A DNA stretch of 64,000 bases, taken from contig CANXME010002517.1 in the NCBI GenBank assembly GCA_948144175.1, positions 1,364,001 to 1,428,000 of the forward strand, given 5' to 3'. The stretch comes from Closterium sp. NIES-65. Lineage: Eukaryota > Streptophyta > Zygnematophyceae > Desmidiales > Closteriaceae. The notes under the pieces were generated by a model. That model was not told the DNA's origin. It did no database searches and saw only the letters and a list, made by a program, of their open reading frames with translations. Position 1 is the stretch's first letter. Every line of letters begins with the position of its first letter. Of the stretch, positions 21,212-33,745 are shown one piece after another. Made by a program: the position numbers and the translations under genes.

Positions 21212-24200
21212 TCAAGAAGTGAGCAAGTGAGGCCAGGTAGGCACAAGACATAGCACAGTACAGAAGCGCTGATGATCACAAGGCGGAAGGGCCTTGGTGA
21301 AGATATCAGCAGTGTTGGCCTCAGAGGCCACGTAGGTGAGGCGGAGCTGACCACGCTGCTGCAGCTCACGAGACAGGAAGTAGCGGAGAGCAATGTGCTT
21401 CGTTCTGTGCTCTAGTCTGTGCTCCCGACACAAGGCCAGCATGGCCTTGTTGTCTACGTACAGCACTGGAGGAGAACGAGGCGGCTCTCCTAGGTCAGTC
21501 AGCAAGTAGGTGAGCCAGCGTAGCTCCTGTGCAGCCATGGCCCCTGCGTAGATCTCAGCCTCACAGCTGGAGCCGAGAACAGAGGACGAGCGGGTAGACT
21601 GCCACGAGACAAAGCCGGAGCCAAGGCTGAAGGTGTAACCCTGTGACGACCGCTGCGTAGCCTGGTCGTCAGCCCAAGAAGCGTCACCGTGACCTGTGAG
21701 GACTACTCGACGTCGCCCTCCAAGCACTAGCCCCATCCCCGACGTACTGCACACGTAGCGCAACACCCTCTTTGCTGCACCCATGTGCTCTGGTCGGTGT
21801 CTCCCAGGAGCAACATAGCGTGCCAAGATGCTAAGAGGGTATGCAAGGTCAGGTCGTGTGCAGGTTATCAGGTATATGAGGCAGCCAACAAGCTCTGGGT
21901 ACGGGCCACTCGACTCTACGGACTCATCCGAAGGCAGAGCTGAGAGCGAGTGGCGAGTAGGCAGAGGAGTGGCCTGAGGCGAGGAGTACGTGAAGTCGAA
22001 GCGCTGAAGGACCTGCTGCACCATGTGTGACTGAGTCAGGGTAATGGTGTGCTGTGCTCTGTCCCGGGTGATCTGCAAGCCAAGGTAGCTGCGCAGTTCA
22101 CCCAGGTCAGTGCACGTGTGTCTCTTCTGCAGCTCGGACTTCACGTGGGCGAGTCCAGCAGTGTCAGCAGTGGCAAAGACCAGGTCGTCGACGTACACGA
22201 GGATGTAGAATAGCGGCAAAGAGGTATCGGTGCGTAGAAACAGCGACGGGTCGGCTGTAGAAGGAGCAAACCCAAGAGCCGCAAGCGTAGTCCTCAGTGT
22301 GTCGTGCCACTCACGGGGCGCCTGGCGGAGACCGTAGACTGGCCGCCGGAGGCTCCACTGGGTGCCAGGAGGAAACGACCCAGTGAAGCCAGGAGGGCCG
22401 CGCAGCAAGATCTCCTCGTGCAGGCTGCCCTGCAGGAAAGCAGTGCTGAAGTCAAGAGAGTGAAGCTCGTAGTCGCGCTGAGCGGCTATGTGCAGCAGCA
22501 CCCGAAGAGTGGTCATCTTCGCGGTGGGAGAGAAGGTCTGAAAGTAGTCAACTCCCTGCCGCTGTCTGAAGCCTCGAGCCACGTAACGCGCCTTGAAGAC
22601 CGGCGGAGAGCCCGGCGGCCGCTTCACCCTGAAGATCCACATCCCACTGACGATGTTCGCCCCAGGTGGGGGAACCTTGTCGACGTAGGTGCCTGTGGAC
22701 TTCCAGGAAGCCATCTCTGCATCCATGGCCGACTGCCACTGAGAGGAGTAGGGACCCTCGATCGCCTCAGCGTACGATCGAGAAGTCGGGATGTCTGGTG
22801 CATCCGGGTCTCCCTCAGGGGCAATCAGCGTGGACACGAGATGGGGCAAAGCAGCCGCAAAGCACTGGAACTCCTCCTGCCTGTCCTCAAGGACGTTCGT
22901 GCTAAGAGCACACTCACCCCCGACGGACGGAGGACAGACAGAATCAGACTCAGCAACAAGACTCGCAGCGTAGTCTAGACGACAGTGAGCAGCAAAGTCG
23001 ACAAGCTTAGCAACTAAGGCAGACGCAGAAGCGGACTCAAAGGAAGGGTCAGTGACAACAGTAGCCAGGAGACGCGTGACAGTAGGACTGGCAGCACGAA
23101 GAGAGTCAGACTCAGGGTCAGCAAGAGCAGGAAGAGAGGACTCTGGAAGAGACAGCAAAGGGACACGCCGTGGAGCAGTGGAAGGACGCAGTGCCATCTG
23201 GTGCGTGCCCGGGACCGTAGGAGGACGCTGACGTGGAACACGACGACTAGCGCGACGAATAGGCGACGCAGGACGAGACGCTGGCGCACGACGCTCAGCA
23301 AGACCTCCAGTAGGACCAGTGTAGGGAGAAGGAGCAGGTAGAGGGGAGGCGGGCGGTAAGTGTGACTGCGACTGTACAGGCGCTGGACACTCTAGGGGAG
23401 GAGCAGGACCAGTAGAGGGCGGGAGACCAAGAACCTGCTCTAGGAGCGGAACGAAGTACGGCCTCGGCCGCGCAGCGCCTCTAGAACCAGCAAGTACGGC
23501 ACTAGTACCCCCAACGGTAGCACCAGCGCCAGTAGAACCTCCAGCTCCAACAGCGCCATCTCCTGTACCCTCAGAAGCACCAGCGCCAGCAGCACCGCCA
23601 CTGCCAACACCCCCAGCAGCTCCAGCTCCAGCAGCACCAACTGCGGTAGGACCGTCAGCACCAACAGAAACACCAGCGCCAACACCCCCAGCAGCTCCAG
23701 CTCCTGCAGCACCAACTCCAGTAGGACCGTCAGCACCTGCTGCATGAGCAGCACCCCCAGACGCACCAGCACCAGTAGAAACACCAGCGCCAACACCCCC
23801 AGACTCAGCAGCACGTCTCCAGCGGCGGGCGAACCACACGCGCAACTCCTGTGGAGAGAGCGGGTCCCGCCTCGACGAAGTACCGCCGGCGGCCACACGA
23901 GCAGACCCAGCACCCCCAGGCTCCGCACCCCCAGACTCAGCACCCCTAAGCTCAGCACCTCTAGTCTCAGCACCCCCAGACTCAGCACCCCCAGACCCGG
24001 CACCCGCAGACCCAGCACCTCTAGCAGCACCAGAGTCTACAGCTACCTCGACAGGCTCGACTGCGTCTTCCTGGGACACACCTGACGGGGCAGGACCCTG
24101 AGGGGGGAGGGGGTCTACCAGGGGGGGACCTGGCGCAAGGAAGAGCGACGGCGGGGGGAGGGGCGCAGTGCGGTAGGGGAAGAGACGGTAGTAAGGCACC

Positions 24201-27087
24201 GACTCGTCAAAGGTGACGTCCTGGGAGGACAGAACACGGCGCGTGGTGGGGTGGTAAAACTGCCAGCCAGGCGCGTCAGGGGGGAAGCCAAGCAAGACGC
24301 AAGGAACAGCACGAGGGGACAGCTTGTCCGCAGACAAGTCGCGGACAAACGCCCGAGATCCCCAGACCCGAAACGCAGACGCATCGCCAACCTTCACTGT
24401 CCACCGCAAGGCGGGGGAGGTCTCTAGCAAGGAGACCCGGGGTTGAAGGTTGAGCTGATGCGCGGCATACTGAACCGCAAACGGCCACAGAAAATGGGGG
24501 GCAGCCGCATGCATCATGGACGTACGCGCGACGTCCATGACCATGCCAGTGCGGCGCTCAGCAATCCCATTTTGCTGTGGAGAGGCCGGAAGCGTAAAGG
24601 TCTGGCGGATGCCCTGTGCTCGACAGAAGGCTCCAAGACGGGCAGAGGAAAACTCCCCTCCTCTGTCCGAGTGCAGACGCAAAACAGGAAAGTCCGAGCC
24701 GAAACTCTCTCTGAGCTGGAGACGAGTTGCGCGGATCCAGTCGATCAACACCTCAGTGACGTCACCCTTGTTGCGCAAGGGGAAGACTGTGGTGTAACGC
24801 GAGTAGTCGTCAACGACCAGCAGAAAGTACCGCTCTCCCCTCTGCCCATTGACGCGGGGTGGGCCCCACACGTCCATGTGTAGAGTCTGCAGCGGAGCCT
24901 CTGTCGGAGGAAACTCGGAGGAGTGAGGGGCAGCGCGCTGTCGCCCCTCGACGCAGGGGACGCAGGTAGGGCCAGGCCCCGGGGGAAGGGGAGGGAGAGA
25001 CCGAGGAAGACCAGAGACAAGGACACGGGAGGCCATGCCTCGGAGACGAGGCAAGGAGGGGTGACCAAGGCGGTGGTGCCAAAGGAGAGTCTGGTGGGAC
25101 AGCAGACGACACGAGCAGGGGGCAGACTTAGGACCAGACCTGGACGCCGCAGCAAACACCTGACTCGACGCAGCTACCTGGGTAGACTCAGCAGTAGGAG
25201 GAGACTCAGCAGTAAGGGTGTACAGGCTCGACCCTGGCCGACGGGTGAACGTGGCCAAGTGTCGGCCTGTCCGAGCACACCTGCAGTGGGTCACTCGCTG
25301 ACTCGCAGGAGTGAACTGGTCAACCCCTCGATCCTGTAGGTCCGCTCCACTCACCAAGTTTGTAGAGAACGAGGGGAGGTAGAGACCAGACAGGGTGCCA
25401 GAGGGGGCTGCAGGGCACGTAAGGACAGTGTAGAAGCTAGCAAGGACAGGACCCCCAGAGGGGTCTGCTAGGGAGACTGCAACCGGCCGGCTAAGCAGCG
25501 TAAGAGTGGTGCGGTCTCGAAAGAAGGAGCGGGACGCACCCGAGTCCAGGGTGAAGGTGAGGAAGGCCTCAGCCGACGTAGTACTTGAGAGAGCAGACTC
25601 ACCAGCACCTGGGGCGGCAGACGCACTGGCACCTGGGGCAGCAGACGCACTAGCACCTAGAGCAGCTGTCTCACCAGCACCTAGCGCAGCAGCCTCAATG
25701 CCCGGGTCAGGCGGTACACACAGGTAACAGGCACCCTCAACACTATCAGCAACAGCATACATGGCAGCAAGAATAGCATCAAAGTCAAGATCAAAGATAG
25801 CAACCCCGGCCTTAGCCAGATCTCCCCAGCGAGGGATCTCTGACGCCTCAGACGCCACACGTCCGTTAGGCAACCAAAGCAGCACTGGGTGGAGTGCAGA
25901 CCCCCGCACTGCTCACCAGTGCGGTCGCCGGTACGGAGAACGTAACTGCAGGGACCAAAATTCCCACCGCGCTGGTGTGCAGTGTACCACTCACGAAGCT
26001 GCTGAGGGGACAGGGTCACACCATTCCGCTGCTGCTGCTGGCGCTGACCACCACCGGCGCCACTCCTCGACGCAGAGTCGCGACTCGCTCCACCACCGCC
26101 GCCTCCGCCGCCTCCTCCACCTCCGCCTCCTCCACTACCTCCGCCGCCTCCGCTCCCTCCGCCACCTCCACCGCCTCCGCCGCATCCACTGCTGCCGCCG
26201 CCGCCGCCACCCCCAGCACCACTCCCACCACCACCCCCACTCCCTCCACCACCTCCACCACCACCTCCACCGCCCCCTCCACCTCCTCCAGTGCCCTTGC
26301 CCCCCTTGCCCTTGCCGGTTCAGCGTCTCCCGCTCGGGGCAGACGCAGCGCCGACCGACTCGAAACCAACGAGGTCGGCCGCAGCAGCAGAGGCAAGAGA
26401 GGGCAAGAGGGGGGAGGGAGAACACCCCTCAAAGACGGGGGTGCGAGGGTCACCACGAGAGGCTCCTACAGCGACTATGCTCTTCTCTATCGCTAGGAGG
26501 GCCTTCTCGAGGAGGTCAACGGTGAGAGTGGTGGGGCAAACAGAGAGGAAGTGGTCCCTGACTACACGGAGAGAGTCAGGGAGACGGGTGACTATGTAGT
26601 AGAGGGTGATGTACATGGGGGGGGGGTTCTTGGCGCAGAACTCAGCAGGAAGCGCAGCGCGGTAGCGAGTGTCACTAGTGCGGAGGTGCGTTATGAGGTC
26701 AGCAACAGTGGGAAAGGCAGCAAGGTCAGGGAAGAGGTACGGTAGCATGAGGCGGCTCAGTGCAGTAGTGACAGGGGAAAACTAGCGTGCAACTACAGCG
26801 TCGTACAAGGTCTGAGCACTCTTGTACTGGCTAAAGTGTGCACGCTCAGTGGTCGGTAGGTGGCGGCGCACAGCAAGGCGAGCAGCAACGTCACGTGTGG
26901 CCCACTGTGAGCGAACAGTTGCGTCAGCATCAGCAGCAGGGGCAGGGGAGGCACCAGAAGTGAGGTCAAACAGGGAGAGGCCGTCTGCCCTATCGCACTG
27001 CAGGAAAAGCTGCAGATCATCTACCCAGACCTCAAAGTCCACTGCCCGACCCTCAGCGTCAAAGGTGAGAACGCTAGGGGAAGCCAT
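21212..27087 (-). pseudogene. Copia C gag-pol polyprotein, two disabling lesions upstream of a long open pol
   Basis: Gag begins at the ATG 27087-27085 (MASPSVLTFDAEGRAVDFEVWVDDL). A TAG replaces Tyr after LYDAVVAR near 26778. The Gly-rich segment (about 26020-26320) and the unusual zinc motif CSYVLRTGDRTGEQCGGLH...C (25880-25990) follow, then a frameshift near 25870. From there to 21212 the frame is open for about 1560 residues: protease DSGASRSFF, integrase HHRLGHPS / VVDDYSRYTT / LHSDRGGEFSS / NGIAERR, the GGAES linker, reverse transcriptase YVDDLVFA and RNase H GHGDASWADD. Most of pol is therefore intact, while gag is broken. Confidence 0.93.
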
Positions 27088-27089
27088 AA

Positions 27090-28190
27090 TAGCAGGAGGC
27101 AGGGCAGTGCAGTGGCAGAGACTGTGCTCTTACCAGGTAGGTGGAGCGATCGGGCTGCTCGGCGGCTCGGCTGTCGGGCAACTCGGCTGCAGGGCGGCTC
27201 GGCTGCTGGGCGGCTCGGCTGCTGGGCGGCTCGGCTGCTGGTGCGGGGCGGCTCGGCTGTCGGGCGGCTCGGCTGCTGGGCGGCTCGGCTACTGGGCGGC
27301 TCGGCTGCACGGTGCTGGGCGGCTCGGCTGTCGGGCGGCTCGGCTGCTGGGCGGCTCGGGAGGTCGAGCGGCTCAAGTGGCCGGCGGTTCGGCTGCTCGG
27401 CGTTGCGGGCGCTGGGAGGCGGGGTCGCAGGTGGTGGCGAGGTCGCAGGTGGCGGCAGGCTGCAAGGGTGGGCGGGGCCGCGGTGGTGACGGGGCTGAAG
27501 TGGGGCCTAAGTGGGGCCGTAGAGGGGCCGACGGGGCCGAAGTGGGGCCGTAGCGGGGCCGCAGCGGGGCCTAAGCAGGGCCGAAGCGGGGCCGAAGCGG
27601 GGCCGTAGCGGGGCCGTAGCGGGGCCGTAGCGGGGCCGACGGGGCCGTAGCGGGGCCGTAGCGGGGCCTAAGCGGGGTCGACGGGGCCGACGGGGCCGTA
27701 GCGGGGCCGTAGTGGGGCCGTAGCGGGGCCTAAGCGGGGCCGACGGGGCCGTAGCGGGGCCGTAGCGGGGCCTAAGCGGGGCCTGAGCGGGGCCGACGGG
27801 GCCTAAGCGAGGCCGTAGCGGGGCCGACGGGGCCGACGGGGCCGTAGCGGGGCCGTAGCGGGGCCTAAGCGGGGTCGACAAGGTCGACGGGGCCGTAGCG
27901 GGGCCGTAGCGGGACCGTAGCGGGGCCGTAGCGGGGCCGACGGGGCCGTAGCGGGGCCGTAGCGGGGCCTAAGCGGGGCCGTAGCGGGGCCGACGGGGCC
28001 TAAGCGGGGCCGTAGCGGGGCCGTAGCGGCCTAAGCAAGGCCGTAGAGGGCGGCTCGAGGGGCAGTAAGGGCGGCCAATAGGGGCCACTAAGGCGGCTCG
28101 AGGCGCTACTCGGGTTAGGAGCTAAGCGCGCTCCGGGCAGGGAAGGAAAAAAAAGTTCGTGGTGGGCCCTAGGCAGTATTCCCACTCGGG
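27090..28190 (-). repeat. GC-rich tandem leader of Copia C
   Basis: On the plus strand, 27140-27410 is built from CGGCTCGGCTGCTGGG units and 27490-28050 from GCCGTAGCGGGGCC and GCCTAAGCGGGGCC units. Long ORFs on both strands are by-products. The position, between primer site and gag, matches the leaders of the other Copia elements. Confidence 0.9.
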
Positions 28191-28338
28191 AACCTGCTCG
28201 ATACCATGACGAGAAGTGAGAATGGAATGAATGAACTATGAAACAGTTGGGTACAAGTACTAACCCTTATTGGGTTGTACCCCTTATGGGCTACCCCACT
28301 ACAGCCTACACAAATGTATAAGTTATAATGTTCTGACA

Positions 28339-30437
28339 ATCTCGACTACGCCGCTAGTCTTGTTGTTGAGTCTGAGTCTGCCTGTCCTCCGTTCGTCGGG
28401 GGTAAGTGTGCTCTTGGCACGGACGTCGTTGAGGACAGGCAGGAGGACTTTGAGTGTCTTGCAGCTTCTGTACCTCATCTCGTGTCCATGATGCTTGCAC
28501 CTGAGGGAGTCCCGGATGCTCCAGACATCCTGACCCCACGCTCTTACGGAGAGGCGATTATGGGTCCCTACTCTTTTCAATGGCAGACAGCCATGGACAC
28601 AGAGATGGCATCCTGGAAGTCCACAGGCACTTACGTCGACGCAGTTCCTCCTCTAGGGGCGAACATAGTCGATGGCATGTGGTTCAGGGTGAAGCGGCCG
28701 CCGGGTTCTCCGCCTGTCTTCAAGGCTCGTTACGTTGCACGAGGCTTTAGTCAGCGACAGGGAGTTGAATTCTTCCAGACCTTTTCCCCTACCCCGAAGA
28801 TGACCACTCTTCAGGTGCTGCTGTACGTCGCCGCTCAGCGTGACTATGAGCTTCACTCTCTTGACTTCAGCACACCTTTTGTACAAAGCAGCCTGCACGA
28901 GGAGATCTTGCTACGCCGCCCACTTGGCTCCACTGTGTTGTTTCCTGCAGGTACCCAGTGGAGCCTCCGGCAGCCAGTCTATGGTCTCCGCCATGCGCCT
29001 CGTGACTGGCACGACACACTGAGGATGACACTTGCGGCTCTTGGGTTTGGTTTTTTTACTGCCAACCCGTCGTTGTTTCTGCACACCGACACTTCGCTGC
29101 CGCCGTTCTACATCCTCGTGTATGTCGACGACTTGGTTTTTGCCACTGCTGACATTGAGGCACTAACTCTAGTGAAGTCGGAGCTGCAGAAGAGACACAC
29201 GTGCACTGATCTGGGTGAGAAGCGCAACTATCTTGGCTTGCAGATCACCCGGGACAGAGCATGCCGCACCATCACCCTGACTTAGTCACACATGGTGCAG
29301 CAGATCCTTCACCGCTTCGACTTCCAGTACTCCTCGCCACAGTCCACTCCTCTGCCTACCGGTCACTCGCTCTCAGCTCTGCATTCGGACGAGTCCGTAG
29401 AGCCGCGTGGCCCGTATCCATAGCTTGTGGGCTGCCTCATGTACATGATGACCTACACTCGACCTGACCTTGCTTACCGTCTCAGCATCCTAGCACGCTA
29501 CGTTGCGCCCGAGAGACAACGACCAGAGCACATGAAGGCCGCTAAGAGGGTGTTACGCTACTTGTGCAGTACGTCGGGCATGGGGCTCGTGCTTGTAGGA
29601 CGGGGTCGAGTTGTCCTCATTTGCCACGCAGACGCTAATTGGGTTGACGACTTGGCTACGCATCGGTCGTCGCAGGGTTACACTTTCAACCTTGGCTCGA
29701 GGTCTGTTTCTTGGCAGTCTATGCACTCCTCTTCTGTTCTCAATTCCAGTTGTGAGGCCATTGTCAGGATCCCAACCACTAGACCATTGGGATAAAATGG
29801 CTTTGTTTGTGTAGCGGATAAGTGCGCCTATAACCCTCCAGGCCAACGTGCCTCTAACCCTTCCCTAGGATCAATCGAGGATCACCAGTGGACCTTTGAC
29901 ACCCCCCCGCACTGGGATGCCCGAAGTGCACACACCAGGATTCGAGTCTGAGACCTTTGCTCTGATACCATGTCAGAATCCCAACCACTAGACCATTGGG
30001 ATAAAAGGGCTTGTTAAATAGCGGGTAAGTGCGCCTATAATCTCCAGGCCAACGTGCCTGTAACCCTTCCCTAGGATCAATCGGGGATCACCAGTGGACC
30101 TCTGACAGCCATGGCTGCACAGGAGTTATTTGGGCTCACCTATGTGTTGATCGACTTGGGAGAGCGGCCTAGTTCTCCTCCAGTTCAGTACGTAGACAAT
30201 AAGGCCATGATTGCCTTGTGTCAGGAGCACAGACTGGAGCACAAGATGAAGCACGTCGCTCTCCGCTACTTCCTTGCTCGAGAGTTGCAGCAGCGTGGTT
30301 AGCTTCGTCCTGCTTACGTGGCCACTTGGGCCAACATTGCTGTTATATTCACCAAGGCACTTCAGCCTCGTGATCATCAGCGTTTCTGTACTATTTTAGG
30401 CCTCGTGCCTACTTTCCCTCACTTGCTCACTCCGTGA
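28339..30437 (+). pseudogene. Copia A reverse transcriptase and RNase H (broken, interrupted by a TRIM)
   Basis: Resumes the Copia A polyprotein after Copia C. Reads WKSTGTYVDAVPPLGANIVDGMWFRVK, RQGVEFFQTFSPTPKMTTL, LDFSTPFVQSSLHEEILLRR, YVDDLVFATADIEALT, then TAG at 29282 and further stops, for example at 29421. RNase H text (CHADANWVDD) is split at 29761 by the TRIM and resumes at 30113 (AAQELFGLTYVLIDLGERPSSPPVQYVDNKAMIAL). The final stop is TGA at 30435-30437. Confidence 0.9.
29762..30107 (-). mobile_element. TRIM (miniature LTR retrotransposon), 346 bp, with tRNA-like boxes
   Basis: Two terminal repeats, 29762-29901 and 29971-30107, begin TGTCAG and end TTTGACA or TCTGACA. The target duplication GCCAT is perfect (29757-29761 and 30108-30112). 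In minus orientation the primer site TGGTATCAGAGC is at 29970-29959, an exact 12-base complement of initiator Met tRNA, and a polypurine run GGGGGGGTG precedes the other LTR. The interior is only 69 bp. The LTR end holds a tRNA-Glu-like A box (29976-29995) and the interior a B-box-like ACTCGAATCC (29939-29948). It interrupts Copia A RNase H. Confidence 0.95.
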
Positions 30438-30664
30438 CTTTGCTTGTACCGTGATCTATATACTTGTACTTGCATGCTTACACTTGCTAGGTTGTGATAA
30501 CTGTACTGCTTGTTCCAATATATAACTCTGCATGTGAACTGGCCTTGTGGCCATTTGCTTTTGCTTAGAGTGTGTGGTAACTTCGTGATCCACCCTGAAC
30601 TTGCTTTGCTTTTCTTGACTGGTCTTGTGACCTCTTGTTCTCCCCCACTTTGCCTATGGGGGTG

Positions 30665-30797
30665 TGCCAAACTTTAATGCTGCTTATGTTACGTAGGCTG
30701 TAGTGGGGTAGCCTATATGGGGTACAACCCAAATAGGGTTAGTACTTGTACCACATTTCTGATCAATGCATTCATTTCTGCTCGTTAGTTTCTTACA
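30665..30797 (+). repeat. 3' LTR of Copia A
   Basis: 133 bp, TGCC...TACA, both terminal motifs slightly mutated. Preceded by the polypurine tract CTATGGGGGTG and the family 3' motif at about 30571-30603. Confidence 0.92.
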
Positions 30798-32043
30798 GGA
30801 ATTTGTTCCTACACCCAACAAGCCCCACAAGCAGATCAAACGAGCAAGCTCGAAGAACGGCGTGTACGTGCAGGACTTCGACATTCCCGACTGCAGCATT
30901 GACACGGATGAGTTTAACGATCTCATCATGCTCTGCTTTTAGCATATCCACCGCTTCGAATAGAAGCTTCGGGATGAGAGTCCTTGGGTACCGCATCACC
31001 CACACAAGCGCGAAGCAGCGCTACATGATTTTGTCTCCAACGACATCTGCAAAAACTGCGACACGCCGACTGCTTCGACAAACGCGATCGGAGGAAGAGG
31101 ACTCGCCGCCAAAGCCGAAGTAGAACGATTCACACCGCCAAACGAAGAAATGTCGGTGCTGGAGCAGAGGTTGCGACGCGCAACGTTTTCAGCATTCCAG
31201 TAGATCCCCTCCCTGGCACAGCTATAGAGCGGCTTGAAGGGATCCTATGCGGACGTTGTCGCGGCGCGCCTAAACACAAAGGAGGAATTCATGAAGGTAT
31301 ACCCCTCACTTGTGCAACTCTAAGAAGAAGCTAACGATTGTGCAAGAGGAGGCATTGGCGCAATGCGAAGCGGAAGAGCTTTACCCGAAGAGAATTGCCG
31401 AGGCTGCCAGGACTTTTGCGTGCAGCGCATGGGGCGCCAAAGAAGAAAGCGCAACAACGGTTGGGGAAGCGGCGGCAGTACATGGGGCAACACTAGAGGT
31501 ACTGGGGCCAACACAGGCGGAGGCTGGGGCAACGCTAGTGGCACCAACAGCGGATGGGGCAGCTCTGGAAAAGGTTGGGGCGGTGGACGAGAAGAACAAA
31601 GGGGGAGAACGGAAGAGATTGAAGAAACCAAACCTCTTGTTGTTCCTCTCGGCCGCCCTCCACGCCTTCTTGCACCTACGCCTCCCCATGCCAACATTCC
31701 ACCGCATGGCGACCCCTAGGACACCATCGTCTGGGGCAATGAGCCCTCAACCCCACGTCGCACAGTCTACGGACCTGACCCCGAGCCGCGCGAGCCCACT
31801 TTCGTCCCCGAAACAACCCTTGGGACCAACATTTCCCTTTTCATGATTCTCGACAGGGGATTTCTTGCACTAATACTGATATTGGCGAACGAGGTAGAAG
31901 AAGAAGCGCTAGTAGAACCCACTCCAGTAGTTGAAGAAGACCCCGAAGTGGTGCGTGAGTGCTACATGCGCACTTCCGGACTACGCGCATCTGACGACCT
32001 GTGGCATCAGCGCCTCAATCACCCCTCAATCACCCCTTCGTAA
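30798..32043 (+). pseudogene. Right part of the old Copia remnant (gag to pre-integrase)
   Basis: Broken plus-strand reading: EFVPTPNKPHKQIKRASSKNGVYVQDFDIPDCSIDTDEFNDLI, later a Gly/Trp/Asn-rich stretch (WGSGGSTWGNTRGTGAN at about 31450-31590), and finally an acidic region ending SDDLWHQRLNHPS at about 31992-32030. The last motif matches the Copia pre-integrase LWHxRLGHPS signature. Several stops interrupt the frame. Text similar to integrase does not follow, so the element is truncated here. It is unrelated in detail to Copia A-E. Confidence 0.65.
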
Positions 32044-33316
32044 AGCACGTTGATTTGGCTGATTTTGCAATTGTTCTTCTCCATTCGCTGAAATTTCAGT
32101 ATCCTGCCTATCTTAGCACTGAAATTTCAGTTTAATGTTACATGTTCACACTGACAAATCAGTGAAGCGGTGTACTAGTGACACTGATCAATCACTATAG
32201 TAACAGGAACCACACTGATTCGAGTACAGGTGTACTCGGGGAGTTCGGCCCGAGAGTTGGGCAAAATTACCCCCACTTCTAATGTTGCTCCATAAGCACT
32301 CGCAATCTTCTGCATTACATGCGAACCTCAACTAACTAGGCTAGTAGCGCTGCTCAGCTAGTGAACCATCAATTTTTAGACTGATGCATCAGTGAGTCTT
32401 GCGAATTCAGCCTGAGAAAATCAGCAATCTCAACCCTCAAGACTGGTTTGGACACGATTATGGGCAGGGCACACTCATCCATTAGCATGCCCTGAATCCA
32501 ATATGAAGGCCTGCCTCACATGCATTGCGCAGCATTGAAGTCTGAATATCTAGTATCAAAACCATCTACACTCATTCTCTCCCCTCTTTCTCTCCCCACT
32601 TATTGTTTCCTTCAAGTCGAATGGAGCACGCATATTCTGGCAAGGGTGATGCCTCATATACCACATGGCCGCTGCCACTGCCATTACTACTGTAACTGTC
32701 AAAAGAGATTGCTGACGTGGATGCCAATTACTGGCTCCCTCCATTTCCTCCTTATGAGCAACATCATCATCATCATTACCATCATATCCACCCTCCCAAA
32801 ACTATAATTGTTTTTTTTTTTTTTTTTTTTCCGCATCATCCATCATAATCACCATCATCCATAAAATCATCCTCATTTGTGTCATAATCTTCATCATCTC
32901 TACAATTACCATCTCTATCATTGTCATCTTTATCATTATGCCCTTCCTTCCTCTGCTTATAATCTCTCTCGCTCCCCTCTTTGCCACAATCATCCCCATC
33001 ATCCCCCCTCTCAACTCTATCCTTATCCTTATCCTCATCATCACATGCATCATCATCACCGCCATCGCCACCACCCCTGCCGTTACCACCACCTCCTCTT
33101 TTTGACCTGGAAGGTGCAGACGCACACGAGAAGTCCACATTCATTGAACCTCTGAGTAGCAGGATGGAAGGGATGGGAAGAAACGTCTAATTAGGTTTCT
33201 CATTCATCACCTTCTGAGCTAGAGGGTGCAACCGCGCAGGAAAATTCCAGATTCATCGAGCCTCACTTAACCACTGACTCACAAACTGAACCACTGACCA
33301 CAAGGTTCACCACTCA
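32044..33316. other. Intergenic, low-complexity, no gene supported
   Basis: Two perfect palindromes around CTGAAATTTCAG lie at 32088-32099 and 32118-32131, followed by further CTGA/TCAG-rich half-sites to about 32420. A T-run occupies 32811-32830, and 32760-33110 is CAT/ATC-rich with open frames on both strands that are compositional (His/Asp-rich). No conserved protein was recognised. Confidence 0.65.
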
Positions 33317-33451
<135 letters not shown>

Positions 33452-33611
33452 AACCACTGACTCGCCCGCTCACCTATTGTTGCCACAAAAGGCCAGCTCA
33501 GACAATACAACCTTAGGGAAAACTCAGATGATGCTGCTGGTGCCACTGAGACTCTCTTGCACCACCCTTCGATCTTGAGAATCCGCAGGGACGAAATGGT
33601 GGAAGGGAGAA

Positions 33612-33745
33612 GCCTCACACACCCGTTCCCCGCCTCACACACCCGTTCCCCGCCTCACACACCCATTCCTCACCTCACACACCCGTTCCCGCCTAACACA
33701 CCTGTTCCTCGCCTCACACACCCATTCCGCGCCTCACGCCCTTAA
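33612..33745. repeat. Degenerate 19-20-bp repeat (CCTCACACACCCGTTCCCCG)
   Basis: About seven decaying copies; related text continues weakly to 33800. No function seen. Confidence 0.85.

Larger units (their letters stand above)
20875..28338 (-). mobile_element. Copia C: full-length minus-strand element nested in Copia A
   Basis: LTRs of 132 bp at 20875-21006 (3') and 28207-28338 (5') differ at about four positions. Flanking CTCTC and ATCTC are a probable 5-bp target duplication with one change, and the Copia A coding text resumes correctly across the site (LVDFA... to LDYAASLV). The primer site TGGTATCGAGCAGG lies next to the 5' LTR at about 28193-28206. The 3' motif is at about 21075-21106, with the polypurine tract next to the 3' LTR. 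The leader at 27090-28190 is highly repetitive. Confidence 0.95.
12518..30797 (+). mobile_element. Copia A: outer element carrying three nested insertions
   Basis: The 5' LTR (12518-12646) and 3' LTR (30665-30797) match over about 130 bp, beginning TGTCAAACTTTAATG (TGCC in the 3' copy), although they lie 18 kb apart. Flanks GGAAC and GGAAT are a target duplication with one change. Subtracting Copia B, Copia C and the TRIM with their target duplications leaves about 7.1 kb, the length of an autonomous member. The primer site TGGTTTCAGAGCAG and a T-run (12676-12694) follow the 5' LTR. The 12715-13560 leader is an array of GCCCTGCCCCGCGTCGCGCT-like units. The N-terminal part of gag is missing. 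Confidence 0.93.

Noticed and set aside
26016-26525. His/Leu/Arg- and Ser/Thr-rich plus-strand ORFs
   Set aside because: Antisense of the Gly-rich gag segment of Copia C.
32802-33155. Asp- or His-rich ORFs on both strands
   Set aside because: CAT/ATC low-complexity DNA; no support for coding.
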